Shown here: positions 44,389 through 55,344 of the stretch, one piece after another
Numbering within the stretch: position 1 is the first letter of the stretch
How the letters are laid out: each line of letters opens with the position of its first letter
Source: Thermosipho atlanticus DSM 15807
Lineage (GTDB): Bacteria; Thermotogota; Thermotogae; Thermotogales; Fervidobacteriaceae
DNA length: 64,000 nt
Direction: 5' to 3'
NCBI RefSeq assembly: GCF_900129985.1
Contig: NZ_FQXN01000002.1
Span: 186,001 to 250,000, forward strand
Notes under the pieces: generated by a model
Told to the model about the DNA's origin: nothing
The model's database searches: none
Seen by the model: only the letters and a program-made list of their open reading frames with translations
Translations under genes and position numbers: made by a program

Positions 44389-45804
44389 ATGAAGAAGTTG
44401 TTAGTTGCGGTTTTAGCATTGTTTGTTTTTAGTGTTATTTATGCAGGTTCAGCAACTCCTCAGGTTTCTTGGACAGGTTCTGCCTACTTTTCATTGGGTA
44501 TAGATGAAAAAGGTGTAGATATTGATGGTGGTTTGAGTTCATTTACTCTTAGTGTTTCACCAACTGGCAGTACTGAAGCAGGAGTAAGTTTTTGGTTTGA
44601 TTTTATTGCTGGAACATGGGGTTTTAACTCCTTAACATTTGAAAATGATTACTTTGGTCTTACTTATGCAGAAGGTGCAGTTGGATTCAACAAATTCTTT
44701 GGTGGTTTAACAGATACTAATGGAGATTATGTACCAGATACACCAGTGCTTGATGGTATAGCGGAAGATAACATTGATGTTAATGTAAAAGTAGTTGACG
44801 GTTTAGAAATTGTGTTTATGGATCTTGTTTCAGGTGAAGTAGATTACGATACAGGAGATGCAACAGGTCATGTATGGTTTGATGATTTCTTAGGTGTCAA
44901 ATACAGTATAGCAGGAGTTAACCTTGCAGCAGCAATTTATGATACTGATACTGATCCATCAACAAGTACATTAGAATTTGGTGTTACTGCAGATAAAAAC
45001 TTAGAATTTGACTTTGGTTCAGTAGCTCTTGAAGCAGTTGTAGCAAGTGCGGCAAGCCCAGTATACGGATTAAGCGAAGCATTTAATGGTACATTTGGTA
45101 TTGTATCACTTACTCAAAACTTCAAATGGTTTGAAAATGTTAATTTACTTACCTACAAGGGTGACGATGCACCAACTGGAAAAGCTTTTGATGTAACAGC
45201 AGCAGTTGATTATGGTGTAACTGATAATGTATCAGTTAATGGAAGCTTAGGATTTGTTATTGCTGATCTTACAACACCATCAAACTTTACAGTACCAGTA
45301 ACACTTGGTGCAGATTTTGCAAGCGCATTTACTGCAGGAGTATCGCTCTCTTGGGCTGATGTTCTTGGAGCAGCTACAGCAATCACTGCAAGTGTAAATG
45401 CAGGTTATGAAGCTGACATGTTTAATCTTGGATTAACAGCAAAATGGGCTGACTTAGTTGGCGCACCATCAGCAATCGAGCTTAATTTAACTGCAGGTGT
45501 TACAGTTGATATGGTTACAGGTTCTGTAGGACTTTACTGGGCTGATCTTTCAGATGCAACAAATGTTGTAGCAGATATTAGTGTCAAAGTAGTACCACTT
45601 GATGCTTTGACTTTAACTGCAGCTGCTAAATATGCTGGAGGAGTATTTGGTTACAACGCAGGTCTTACTTGTGTAATTGATGATAATACAACATTTAATG
45701 CATTCTACGGAACACTTTACGACAAAGATGGCGATGGAGTAATCGATATCAATGATACCGATGCACAATGGTACCTCAAACTTGAATGGAGCACAAGCTT
45801 CTAA
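44389..45804 (+). CDS. Omp-beta-like toga porin (outer-membrane beta-barrel)
   Basis: 471 residues: signal peptide (MKKLLVAVLALFVFSVIYA, cleavage before GSATPQ), then repeated amphipathic strands rich in Gly, Ala, Asp and aromatic residues, ending in Phe (LEWSTSF), the usual barrel terminus. Several repeat-like strands (..LSWADVLGAATAITASVNAGY, ..KWADLVGAPSAIELNL, ..YWADLSDATNVV) share W-A-D turns. Position after Omp-alpha and before a strong terminator fits the Thermotoga toga porin. Codon use is richer in GCA/ACA/CTT than the neighbours, as expected for high expression. Start ATG follows GGGAGG. Confidence 0.85.
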   Translation: MKKLLVAVLALFVFSVIYAGSATPQVSWTGSAYFSLGIDEKGVDIDGGLSSFTLSVSPTGSTEAGVSFWFDFIAGTWGFNSLTFENDYFGLTYAEGAVGFNKFFGGLTDTNGDYVPDTPVLDGIAEDNIDVNVKVVDGLEIVFMDLVSGEVDYDTGDATGHVWFDDFLGVKYSIAGVNLAAAIYDTDTDPSTSTLEFGVTADKNLEFDFGSVALEAVVASAASPVYGLSEAFNGTFGIVSLTQNFKWFENVNLLTYKGDDAPTGKAFDVTAAVDYGVTDNVSVNGSLGFVIADLTTPSNFTVPVTLGADFASAFTAGVSLSWADVLGAATAITASVNAGYEADMFNLGLTAKWADLVGAPSAIELNLTAGVTVDMVTGSVGLYWADLSDATNVVADISVKVVPLDALTLTAAAKYAGGVFGYNAGLTCVIDDNTTFNAFYGTLYDKDGDGVIDINDTDAQWYLKLEWSTSF

Positions 45805-45825
45805 TAACTTAAAGATAGATTTTTT

Positions 45826-45860
45826 AACCCCGCCAGTTGGCGGGGTTTTTATTTTTTTTT
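45826..45860 (+). terminator. Strong intrinsic terminator after Omp-beta
   Basis: Stem CCCCGCC / GGCGGGG with an AGTT loop (45828-45845), then a long T tract to 45860. All-GC 7-base stem, the strongest terminator in the window. Confidence 0.95.
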
Positions 45861-45919
45861 GTAAACTTATTATTCATTTTTTGAAACATTTAAAGAGTAT
45901 AATTAATGTGTGAATATAA

Positions 45920-47230
<1,311 letters not shown>

Positions 47231-47259
47231 AAATATGTAATAATAGGGTGTAAACTAGT

Positions 47260-47285
47260 AAAGGCCGTCTTTTAAGACGGCCTTT
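47260..47285. terminator. Bidirectional terminator between eno and xer gene
   Basis: Perfect 12-base palindromic arms (AAAGGCCGTCTT / AAGACGGCCTTT) with a TT loop. Flanking A and T runs on both sides let it end transcripts from eno (+) and from the recombinase gene (-), whose stop codon it touches. Confidence 0.9.
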
Positions 47286-48135
47286 ATAATTTTCTGACTG
47301 CGTCAAATTTTTCCTGATCAGCAACATGTAAATAAATGCTTGTAGTACTTAGATTTGTATGCCCAAGGAGTTCTTGTACGATCTTTACACTTACTCCTTT
47401 TCTTATTAAATGTGTTGCATATGAATGTCTCAAAGTATGAGGATGAACATCCTTTTTTATATTTGCTCTTTTTACTCCTTCTTTAACCCATCTGAAAACT
47501 GTTGAAGGATGAACATGTTTTCTACCATTTTCAAATACAAATATTTTAGGTTCGAATGTATCGATATATTTATGTAATAAAGGCATTACTTTTTCAGGAA
47601 GAGGTACCAGTCTGTCTTTTCTACCTTTTCCCATTTCTACTCTTAAAAAAGGTGGCAAAAATGAAATATCTGAAACTCTTAAATTACACAATTCGCCTAT
47701 ACGGAGTCCTCCATAGTACAAAAGAGAAATAGCGGTTCTTTGTCTGAGTTCATTTTCTTCATCGAAAGAATTAATTAAATTCTTAATTTCTTCTTCGGTT
47801 AAAAAATCTGGGATTTTTCTTCTTATCCTTGGATGTTTAATTCTTTCCATTGGATTAAATGAAATTGTACCTGATAATTCTAGATAATTAAAAAATGTTG
47901 AAAGACTGGAAATATATCTAGAAATTGTTGTTTCTCTTGGACTAATACCAAGTAACTTTCCTTTTGATAAGGCTTTTAAAAACTCTTCTACATCTTTTCT
48001 AGATATACTTTTAACATCTTTATTTAAGAAATAAAGAAGTTTTTTAACATCTTTAAGGTAAGCTTTTACAGTGTTATCAGAATGTCTTCTAACATGTTCA
48101 AGATAGTCTTTGAAATTTTCAAGTAATTCTTCCAT
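47284..48135 (-). CDS. Tyrosine recombinase XerC/XerD
   Basis: Site-specific recombinase that resolves chromosome dimers at dif sites. About 283 residues: N-terminal SAM-like DNA-binding domain (FKDYLEHVRRHSDNTVKAYLKDVKKLLYFL), then the catalytic domain with Arg in YGGLRIGELCNL, Lys in MGKGRKDRLVPL, HPHTLRHSYATHLI (His and Arg), LLGHTNLSTTSIYLHV (His and the nucleophilic Tyr). Full-length and intact. It looks like a chromosomal Xer rather than a phage integrase, as no phage genes or att repeats are near. ATG 48135 with AAGGTGA upstream; follows uvrA. Confidence 0.92.
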   Translation of the reverse strand: MEELLENFKDYLEHVRRHSDNTVKAYLKDVKKLLYFLNKDVKSISRKDVEEFLKALSKGKLLGISPRETTISRYISSLSTFFNYLELSGTISFNPMERIKHPRIRRKIPDFLTEEEIKNLINSFDEENELRQRTAISLLYYGGLRIGELCNLRVSDISFLPPFLRVEMGKGRKDRLVPLPEKVMPLLHKYIDTFEPKIFVFENGRKHVHPSTVFRWVKEGVKRANIKKDVHPHTLRHSYATHLIRKGVSVKIVQELLGHTNLSTTSIYLHVADQEKFDAVRKL

Positions 48136-48140
48136 AGTTA

Positions 48141-50906
48141 TCACCTTAGTATTTTTTTTAGATACTTGCCTGTTATTGAATTTCTTGAATTTGCAATTTC
48201 TTCTGGTGTGCCTTTAGCTACGATATACCCGCCGTCTTCACCGCCAACAGGACCTAAGTCAATTATATAATCTGCTGTTTTAATTATATCTAGATTATGC
48301 TCAATTACGATTACAGTGTTTCCTTTATCAACTAACCTATTCAAGACATCAATAAGTTTTTTAACGTCTTCAAAATGAAGTCCTACTGTTGGTTCATCAA
48401 GAATGTATACAGTATTTCCAGTTGAACGTTTTTTCAATTCTGAAGCAAGTTTTACTCGCTGTGCTTCACCACCCGATAAAGTAGTTGCTGGTTGGCCTAG
48501 TTTAATATAACCTAAACCAACATCAGATAGAACTTGAAGAGTTGATTTAATGGAAGGAATGTTATAAAAGAATTCAAGAGCTTCATCCACAGTCATTTTA
48601 AGTATATCAGAAATATTTTTATTTTTATATGTTACTTCCAGAGTCTCAGAGTTGTATCTTTTACCTTTACAAACTTCGCATTCAACGTATACATCTGGAA
48701 GGAATAGCATTTCCACTTTTATTATACCTTGTCCCTGACAATGTTCGCATCTACCACCTTTTACATTGAAGCTAAATCTTCCAGGAGTATAACCTCGAGC
48801 TCTTGCTTCTGGAGTCATAGCGAAGAGTTTTCTTATTTCGTCAAACACTTTTGTATATGTAGCTGGGTTACTTCTTGGAGTTCTTCCTATCGGTGATTGA
48901 TCAATTGCGATAACTTTATCAATGTATTCTGTACCTTCTATGGTGTCGTATTCCCCTTCAGACATATTTGATTTATGTAGTTTATTCATGAGAGCAGGAA
49001 ACAGAGTATCAATTATAAGAGAGCTTTTTCCGGAACCAGACACACCTGTTATACAAATAAAAGTTCCAAGCGGAAAAGAAACATCTAAATTTTTTAAGTT
49101 ATTATGTCTGGCCCCTTTTAATACAAGATATTTGCCGTTTCCCTTTCTTCTAAATTTTGGGATCTCAATTTTCTTAATTCCTTTAAGGTATTGAGCAGTA
49201 ATTGATGTAGATAATACTTCGTCGATTTTTGATATTGGACCTTGATAAATAATTTTACCACCATTGATACCTGCTGCTGGTCCTATATCAACAATATAAT
49301 CGGCATTTCTAATTACATCTTCATCATGCTCAACAACAATAACTGTGTTCCCCAAGTCTCTAAGTCTTTTAAGTGTTTTTATTAATCTTTCGTTATCACT
49401 TTGATGAAGACCGACTGTTGGTTCATCTAAAACGTAGGTGACGCCCGTAAGGCCTGAACCTATTTGAGTAGCTAGCCTAATTCTTTGTGCTTCACCTCCG
49501 GATAAAGTTTTAACATTTCGTGATAAGGTTAAGTAACCTAAACCAACTTCGTTTAAAAATTGAAGTCTTTTTTCAAGTTCATCGAGAAGTTCCTTAACAA
49601 TTTTTAGCTTTTTTTGTGAAAGAGTCATTTTTAAATTTTTAATGAATTCAAGTTCTTTAGAAATTGGAAGATTTGTAAAATCCATTATATTTATACCATT
49701 TATCTTAACTGATAAAGCTTCTTTACGAAGTCTCTGACCGTGACATTCATGGCATTCCTTTTCCACAAAAAATTTATCTACAAGCCATTGTCTAGAATCT
49801 TCCGATGTATATTCATCATATCTTTGTCTTAAAATTTCGACTAAACCATCAAAAAAAGAAGTTCCATATAAAATAGCTTCTTGTGTTTCTTCAGGAAGAT
49901 CTTTAAAAGGACTGTTAAAATCTCCACCGTAAGTATTTAGAATTCTTACGATTCTTCTAGGAATCCATCCATTTTCTTTATGCCCAATTTTAATTGCTTC
50001 CAATACAGGTTTATCGTAGTCAATTACCTTTTTTTCGTCAACTTCTAAAGTAAAACCCAATCCGTGACATCTGGGACACGCACCGTATGGACTGTTAAAA
50101 GAAAAAAGTTTTGGAGTAATTTCCGGCATAGAAATGCCACAAACAGGACACATCATCTTTTCTGAATAGATTTTTTCGTTATTCTTTTCGATATCTTTAA
50201 TTAATACAAATCCATTTCCTTCTTTCAAAGAAAGTTCTACTGAATCAAAAACTCTGTGTCTTATTTCTTTTTCGTCAATTAAAGTTAGTCGATCAACGAT
50301 GAGATTAATGTTGTGTCTCACATTCTTATTCAAGTTTGGTACTTCTTCTAATCTAAATACTTCTCCATCAATTTCAACTCTTAAGTAACCTTTTTCCAAA
50401 AATTTTTCAAAAACCTCTTTGAAAGTTCCCTTTTTTTCAGTGGCAATGGGAGCTTCTATATAAATTCTTTTTCCTCTGAAATTTTCAAAAATATCATCTA
50501 TAATTTCGTCAATACTTTTTGACTCAAGAGTTCTTCCGCACTTATAGCAGTATGGTGTACCAATTTGAGAAAATAAAACTCGTAAGTAATCATATATTTC
50601 GGTTACTGTTCCTATAGTAGAACGTGGATTGTGAGAGACACTTTTCTGATTGATGGCAATAGAAGGGGAAAGCCCTTCTATACTTTCTACATCAGGTTTT
50701 TTTAATTCTCCTATAAATTGCCTTGCGTATGATGAGAGACTTTCCAGATATCTTCGTTGTCCTTCGACATAAATGGTATCTAATGCCAAAGAACTTTTTC
50801 CGGAACCTGACATACCAGTAATAACTGTTATTTTATTTTTTGGGATTTTAACAGTTATGTTCTTTAAGTTATGTACTTTTGCACCTTTGACTATGATGTA
50901 AGCCAT
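48141..50906 (-). CDS. uvrA: Excinuclease ABC subunit A (UvrA)
   Basis: DNA damage sensor of nucleotide excision repair. 921 residues with two ABC ATPase modules: Walker [12 protein letters not shown] near residue 35 and [11 protein letters not shown] near 615, two LSGGEAQR signatures, Walker B DEPTVGLH twice. Zinc fingers are visible as CYKCGRT / CPVCG ... CPRCHGLG and, in the second half, CEHCQGQG ... CEVCKGKR. All motifs intact. The stop overlaps the beginning of the recombinase ribosome binding site. ATG start with GAGGG upstream. Confidence 0.98.
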   Translation of the reverse strand: MAYIIVKGAKVHNLKNITVKIPKNKITVITGMSGSGKSSLALDTIYVEGQRRYLESLSSYARQFIGELKKPDVESIEGLSPSIAINQKSVSHNPRSTIGTVTEIYDYLRVLFSQIGTPYCYKCGRTLESKSIDEIIDDIFENFRGKRIYIEAPIATEKKGTFKEVFEKFLEKGYLRVEIDGEVFRLEEVPNLNKNVRHNINLIVDRLTLIDEKEIRHRVFDSVELSLKEGNGFVLIKDIEKNNEKIYSEKMMCPVCGISMPEITPKLFSFNSPYGACPRCHGLGFTLEVDEKKVIDYDKPVLEAIKIGHKENGWIPRRIVRILNTYGGDFNSPFKDLPEETQEAILYGTSFFDGLVEILRQRYDEYTSEDSRQWLVDKFFVEKECHECHGQRLRKEALSVKINGINIMDFTNLPISKELEFIKNLKMTLSQKKLKIVKELLDELEKRLQFLNEVGLGYLTLSRNVKTLSGGEAQRIRLATQIGSGLTGVTYVLDEPTVGLHQSDNERLIKTLKRLRDLGNTVIVVEHDEDVIRNADYIVDIGPAAGINGGKIIYQGPISKIDEVLSTSITAQYLKGIKKIEIPKFRRKGNGKYLVLKGARHNNLKNLDVSFPLGTFICITGVSGSGKSSLIIDTLFPALMNKLHKSNMSEGEYDTIEGTEYIDKVIAIDQSPIGRTPRSNPATYTKVFDEIRKLFAMTPEARARGYTPGRFSFNVKGGRCEHCQGQGIIKVEMLFLPDVYVECEVCKGKRYNSETLEVTYKNKNISDILKMTVDEALEFFYNIPSIKSTLQVLSDVGLGYIKLGQPATTLSGGEAQRVKLASELKKRSTGNTVYILDEPTVGLHFEDVKKLIDVLNRLVDKGNTVIVIEHNLDIIKTADYIIDLGPVGGEDGGYIVAKGTPEEIANSRNSITGKYLKKILR

Positions 50907-50917
50907 CTTTTCCCTCT

Positions 50918-51415
50918 TTATATTATGTATTTGTTAATAATAAGATACTCAATTATAATTTTAACACTTTTTTCAACGTTGTGAATATGTGTATCAATTT
51001 CAATATCGGGATTTTCCGGGGGAACGTAAATTTTATTTACGTATTCTGTAAAACTACTTAATTTGGTTAATCTTTTTTCTCTTATTTCTTCTGGACATTT
51101 TAAATAGACCTCAATGAAAGGAAAAATAGAACTATTTTTTATTCTTTCCCTCTCATCTTTTATAGGAGAAACACTCGGAATGATAGGAATAATTCCTGCA
51201 TCAGCTAAAATAAAGGAAAGGATTCCCAATCTTCTTATTCTCTCCCGAATGTTTTTAATTTCAAAACCTATATCTTTGAAGAGTTCTAATGTATATTTTC
51301 CTTCAAGAATATATGAATTCAAATTTTTTACTGAAAAAAATTCATTTAGTTTTTTAGCGATAGTAGATTTTCCAGTTTTACTTTTTCCAGTGATCCAAAT
51401 TATAAAGCTATTCAT
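50918..51415 (-). CDS. Adenylylsulfate-kinase-like P-loop protein with altered active site
   Basis: 165 residues. The fold is that of APS kinase: P-loop [15 protein letters not shown], then [46 protein letters not shown] and [14 protein letters not shown]. Missing or changed: the DGD-N segment after strand 2 reads LEGKYT, and the RD-x-KGLY lid is absent, so APS is unlikely to be the substrate. No other sulfate-assimilation genes are present. It might phosphorylate another small molecule. It overlaps the solute-binding protein gene by 8 bases, suggesting a link to that sugar system. Confidence 0.6.
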   Translation of the reverse strand: MNSFIIWITGKSKTGKSTIAKKLNEFFSVKNLNSYILEGKYTLELFKDIGFEIKNIRERIRRLGILSFILADAGIIPIIPSVSPIKDERERIKNSSIFPFIEVYLKCPEEIREKRLTKLSSFTEYVNKIYVPPENPDIEIDTHIHNVEKSVKIIIEYLIINKYII

Positions 51416-52679
51416 CGTTTACAATTTCCTCCAATTTTTTCAAACCGTTATCTATTGTAATAGAATTGTTCAAAATCAATTTTAATATGTCCATTACATT
51501 CTTATGAAATTTTACGTATTTTTTATCAAAAGGAATTGGCTGAGCTATTTTTGAGGTATATTCAAAAGTTTCCTTAAAAGGGATATTATCAGGAATATAA
51601 TTATCAAAAAATTTCACGAATTTTTGAGAAAACTCATTGATAAACAATGGATTTTTTAAAAATGTTGCAAGCCAAGCAGTAAAGTAAGTATTTCCATCTT
51701 TAGTTGTAGCAAATCCTTTATAATCTTTAAAAGGTATCATAGGATAAGGTAAAGGGAGGACTTTAACATTATCACTTTTTTCTAAAATTAGAGGCATCAA
51801 AAAAGAACCTTGGAAAAGAAATCCTACGTTACCTTTTAAAAACTCTGCAATTTGAGCATCTCTATTAAGGAATTTGAAGTTAAAAAGACCGTTGTTATAC
51901 CAGTTTTTAATTAACTCAATAGCTTTTTTAGTAGCTTCATCAGTTAAAACAAATTTATTATCAATCAAAGGAATTTTCCCGTATCCCATTAAAAATGTTG
52001 AAAACCAATATGCACTTATGGGATTAATGGCTACTGGTTTTATACCATTCTTTAGGAGATTTTTTGAAATTTTTTCAAAATCGTTTAAAGACCAATTAAG
52101 TTTGTCTATATTAGTAATGTTAGTATTTATATATACTACCTGAGTATCGTAGTAAAAAGGAATAAATGAGTTGTCTTTTAATATATTTAATTCTAGATAA
52201 GTTGGAAAGTCAAAAGCACTAACCATTATCACCTCTGGTAGATTAACACCAGATTTACTCATAGTTACAATTTTTGTTGAGATTTTAGGAACTTCAAGTA
52301 TTTTAAAAAACAAGTGGTGTCTTGAGGAGTATTGATTTAAATATTCTTTTATAAAATCAGTACCTTCCCATGAAACCCAAATTTCCCATTCTTTTTTATT
52401 TAAAATTTCTGCATCAATTTTGATTTCTTTAACTTTTTCACCATTGTACCTGATCACACCGTCTAGGTTTTCTAAAATATCATACTTATTTCCAAGGTAT
52501 TCTTTAGTGTCTGTTATTATCTTTATCTGATTTAGTTTTCTGAATGGTGGTATCAGTTCGATAATTGTGAACTTCTCTTTATCGATTTTTAAATTATACT
52601 GGTTTCCATTTAACATTATTTGGAAAGGAAATAATAGTGTTACAATGAGGGTTAATAAAATAATTACGAATTTTTTCAT
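51408..52679 (-). CDS. ABC transporter extracellular solute-binding protein, family 1 (sugar type)
   Basis: 423 residues: signal peptide (KKFVIILLTLIVTLLFPFQ), a non-typical first domain, then a family-1 binding-protein core: LPEVIMVSAFDFPTYLEL, DKLNWSLNDFEKISKNLLKNGIKPVAI, FLKGNVGFLFQGSFLMPLI and YKGFATTKDGNTYFTAWLATF. No lipobox Cys is obvious. Gene order (permease upstream, kinase downstream) marks it as part of a sugar ABC operon. Ligand unknown. Confidence 0.85.
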   Translation of the reverse strand: MKKFVIILLTLIVTLLFPFQIMLNGNQYNLKIDKEKFTIIELIPPFRKLNQIKIITDTKEYLGNKYDILENLDGVIRYNGEKVKEIKIDAEILNKKEWEIWVSWEGTDFIKEYLNQYSSRHHLFFKILEVPKISTKIVTMSKSGVNLPEVIMVSAFDFPTYLELNILKDNSFIPFYYDTQVVYINTNITNIDKLNWSLNDFEKISKNLLKNGIKPVAINPISAYWFSTFLMGYGKIPLIDNKFVLTDEATKKAIELIKNWYNNGLFNFKFLNRDAQIAEFLKGNVGFLFQGSFLMPLILEKSDNVKVLPLPYPMIPFKDYKGFATTKDGNTYFTAWLATFLKNPLFINEFSQKFVKFFDNYIPDNIPFKETFEYTSKIAQPIPFDKKYVKFHKNVMDILKLILNNSITIDNGLKKLEEIVNDE

Positions 52680-52692
52680 TAAAATACACCTC

Positions 52693-54315
52693 CTATAAAT
52701 CTTTTAAATATGAGAATGTTATAAATTTTTTTAATATTAAGATAATTACTGACAAAACAAACAGGTTGAGAATTGAACCTGCTGCAAAATAGTTCCATTC
52801 AGGGTAATGATTGCTTATTGTTCCTACATATTCATATAATTTGATACTTACAGGATATTTGGATTCGTCAAAAAGAAGTATTAATGGTGAAATGAATGCA
52901 TTAAAACTTGATAAAAAACCTAAAAGAAATATGGAAACTAGTATAGGAATACTGTTTGGTAGGAGAATCTTAGTAAAAAACTTATTCGTGGGAACTCCAT
53001 CAATTTTTGATAAATAAAATATTTCTTTAGGGAAATCTCTATAGAACGAGAAGAATAACAAAGCCCCCAATGGAATTTCTCTTGAAACACTGAGGAGGAC
53101 AATCGAAGATAAAGTATTTAGAATTCTAAGTTTTGCCATTATAAAAAAAATGAATACAAGCAGATGAATACCTGTAATGATTTTCAACGAGTTTAAGAAT
53201 GATAGTAATTTTTCGCCATTTTTAAATCTTGCTATGTTGTATGCAAATATTGAAGAGAAAAAAGCCGTTAAAACTCCAGTTGAAATTGCAATTATAATTG
53301 AATTTTTTAATGCAATTAGAAAATTGTCTGAGATTACAAATCTAAAGTTGTTTAGTGTAAATTTTCCGTGCAGAAAAATATTGGAAGAATCTGAAAAAGC
53401 TAAAGAGAAAATAGAATATATCGAAATAAAAATTGAAAGGCTCCAAAGAATTAACAGAATGAATTCAAAAGATGATAAAAAACTTAAGCTTTTAATAGAT
53501 ATAAGATTAGGTTTAGTTTTAAATTGTCGGTTTTTGAATCTGTGCCAGATAAAGATTAATAATAAAATAAACAGCATTGTTAATGTTGAAATAGCACCTA
53601 ATTCATTGACATTGGTTTCTGAATTGAAAAATTTATATATCAATACTTCAAGATTTGTTGTAGCACCTATAACTCCTTTTGAAGTTATTCCAAACTTTGT
53701 TGGGGCACCACCTTCAGTTAGAAGCCACGGTATTTGAAAATCTTTGAACGCATTTATAAAATTTAGAAGTAGCATAGAGTAAAATTCATTTTTAATGTTT
53801 GGAAAAACAATTTTCAAATAATATATTGTAGAGTTACTAGATTCGAGTGAAAAAGCCTCAAAATACCTTTTATTAATTTTTTCAATAACTGAATAAAAGA
53901 AAAATGATGAAAATGGAATTAAAAACCAACTAGATACTACAGTAGCAGTAAAAAAGGAATGTAGAGGATTTAAATACAAATTTATAAAGCTATTTTTTTC
54001 TAAAATAGCTCTCCATATTGGAACACCTATATAAGGAGGAATAATCCAAACGATTGTAAGAAGGAACATTAATCCTTTCCATTTATGGATCCACTTTGAT
54101 ACAAAAAAAGCGAAGAACGTACCAATTACCGTAACGGTAATAGAATAAACAAACGAAATAAACAGGCTTTGGTAAAAATAGGAAGCCTTTAAGATTTGAA
54201 ACAAAAAAAACAACGAAAATTTACCATTAATGATAAATGTAGAAAAGATAGCAAAAATACCAGGAAATAATGTAAATGTAAAAATAAACAAACAAATAAA
54301 CGCTGCTATGATCAC
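52693..54315 (-). CDS. Fused sugar ABC permease: two MalF/MalG-type domains in one chain
   Basis: 540 residues. The first permease half (about 1-265) includes the ATPase-contact EAA-like loop YFEAFSLESSNSTIYYLKIVFPNIKNEF. The second half (about 280-540) has SREIPLGALLFFSFYRDFPKEIFYLSKIDGVPTNKFFTKILLPNS, its own coupling loop with the EAA-type 'KIDG..P..F..ILLP'. So one chain carries both transmembrane domains, normally separate subunits of about 290 residues. No ATPase gene is close by, so a shared MsmX-like ATPase is probable. GTG start at 54315; the binding-protein gene follows 13 bases downstream. Confidence 0.85.
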   Translation of the reverse strand: MIIAAFICLFIFTFTLFPGIFAIFSTFIINGKFSLFFLFQILKASYFYQSLFISFVYSITVTVIGTFFAFFVSKWIHKWKGLMFLLTIVWIIPPYIGVPIWRAILEKNSFINLYLNPLHSFFTATVVSSWFLIPFSSFFFYSVIEKINKRYFEAFSLESSNSTIYYLKIVFPNIKNEFYSMLLLNFINAFKDFQIPWLLTEGGAPTKFGITSKGVIGATTNLEVLIYKFFNSETNVNELGAISTLTMLFILLLIFIWHRFKNRQFKTKPNLISIKSLSFLSSFEFILLILWSLSIFISIYSIFSLAFSDSSNIFLHGKFTLNNFRFVISDNFLIALKNSIIIAISTGVLTAFFSSIFAYNIARFKNGEKLLSFLNSLKIITGIHLLVFIFFIMAKLRILNTLSSIVLLSVSREIPLGALLFFSFYRDFPKEIFYLSKIDGVPTNKFFTKILLPNSIPILVSIFLLGFLSSFNAFISPLILLFDESKYPVSIKLYEYVGTISNHYPEWNYFAAGSILNLFVLSVIILILKKFITFSYLKDL

Positions 54316-54369
54316 TTTTTTTCACCAGATATGTTTTTTCGTTATGAAAAAAGAGAAAAAGCGATGAAA

Positions 54370-54798
54370 TTAAATTTCAGACATATTTTCAAGTTGTTTA
54401 ATTTGTTTTTTTAAGTTGTTGGCAAGTTCATAATTTTCAGCTTTTAACGCTAGTTTTAATCGCTGTTTCAAAAAATAAATTTGTCTAGTATTAATTTCTT
54501 TAGTCATTCTAATCCTTGAAAGTTCATCACTTTTAAATAAGATTCCCTGAATTGCAAGTGGCATAAGGGTGAGAATTCTCAGATTTTCTTCAACAAAGTC
54601 TTTTGAACCAATGTATATTTCTTCAACATACTCAATATGAGTAGCTAAAAGTTTAGTACCTGCCTTAGCATAATCAGAAGAATCAAATTTAAAAGTTTCA
54701 AGCATACATTTTTTACAAAATATTATATGTTTTTCCATACCATCAATATCAGCTTTTATAACAAAATTTGCAGGTTGACCACAGCGAGGACATTTCAC
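54370..54798 (-). CDS. McsA/UVR-motif zinc-finger protein
   Basis: 142 residues: an N-terminal zinc ribbon (CPRCGQPANFVI ... IIFCKKCMLETF, two C-x2-C pairs), a middle region, and a C-terminal UVR motif (LKQRLKLALKAENYELANNLKKQIKQLE), the short coiled coil shared with UvrB, UvrC, ClpC and McsA. In Firmicutes McsA works with the arginine kinase McsB and ClpC; neither is seen here, so its partner may be different. Start overlaps the pth stop by 4 bases. Confidence 0.8.
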   Translation of the reverse strand: MKCPRCGQPANFVIKADIDGMEKHIIFCKKCMLETFKFDSSDYAKAGTKLLATHIEYVEEIYIGSKDFVEENLRILTLMPLAIQGILFKSDELSRIRMTKEINTRQIYFLKQRLKLALKAENYELANNLKKQIKQLENMSEI

Positions 54799-55343
54799 AA
54801 TTTCACCTCAAAAGAATTAAATTTATTCATTGCGCTGGAAATATTTCCAGCTACAATTTCTTCCAAAGCTTCTGTTGTAATTTCTAACACTTTATGTAGA
54901 ATCATTAGTTCATTATTATTAAATTCGCCTAAAACAAAATTCACTAGATCAATGTTTTCTGGCTTTGGACCAATTCCAATTCTTATTCTTGGAAAATGCT
55001 CACCAATATATGCAATGATAGATTTCAAACCGTTATGCCCACCATCAGAACCCTTTTTTCTAATTCTAATTTTTCCAAGTGGTATATTTACGTCGTCATA
55101 TACTACAATTATATCATCAAAATCGGATGGATTTATATAATTAAAAATTTCTCCACTTAAGTTCATGAATGTTAAAGGTTTGATTAAAAGAACATTCTTT
55201 TCAGCAATATTTATTTTCGCTTCCTCATAATTATGTTTTCTTTTCCAGTTGTTGGCTATTTTATCAAGAAACATAAAACCCACATTATGCCTTGTAAAGG
55301 CATAACGTGGGCCAGGATTACCAAGACCAACTACTAGATGTAT
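54795..55343 (-). CDS. pth: Peptidyl-tRNA hydrolase, apparently starting at ATA
   Basis: Releases peptides from prematurely dissociated peptidyl-tRNA. About 182 residues: HLVVGLGNPGPRYAFTRHNVGFMFLDKIA, KPLTFMNLSG, VYDDVNIPLGKIRIRKKGSDGGHNGLKSI and FPRIRIGIGPKP, with catalytic His and Asp present. Pth proteins usually start 'M-K-L-IVGLGNPG'; here the codon at the Met position is ATA (55343), with AGGAGG 9 bases upstream and no ATG, GTG or TTG near. The only usual start in frame, TTG 55373, would add ten residues (KKVKRRKNN) read through the ribosome binding site. ATA is therefore preferred, as inference. Confidence 0.88.
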   Translation of the reverse strand: MHLVVGLGNPGPRYAFTRHNVGFMFLDKIANNWKRKHNYEEAKINIAEKNVLLIKPLTFMNLSGEIFNYINPSDFDDIIVVYDDVNIPLGKIRIRKKGSDGGHNGLKSIIAYIGEHFPRIRIGIGPKPENIDLVNFVLGEFNNNELMILHKVLEITTEALEEIVAGNISSAMNKFNSFEVKL

Positions 55344-55344
55344 A

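Noticed and set aside
47284-48135. Xer recombinase as an integrase of a mobile element
   Set aside because: Neighbours are housekeeping genes, the nearest tRNAs are far away at 30392-30599 and intact, and no direct repeats or phage genes are present.
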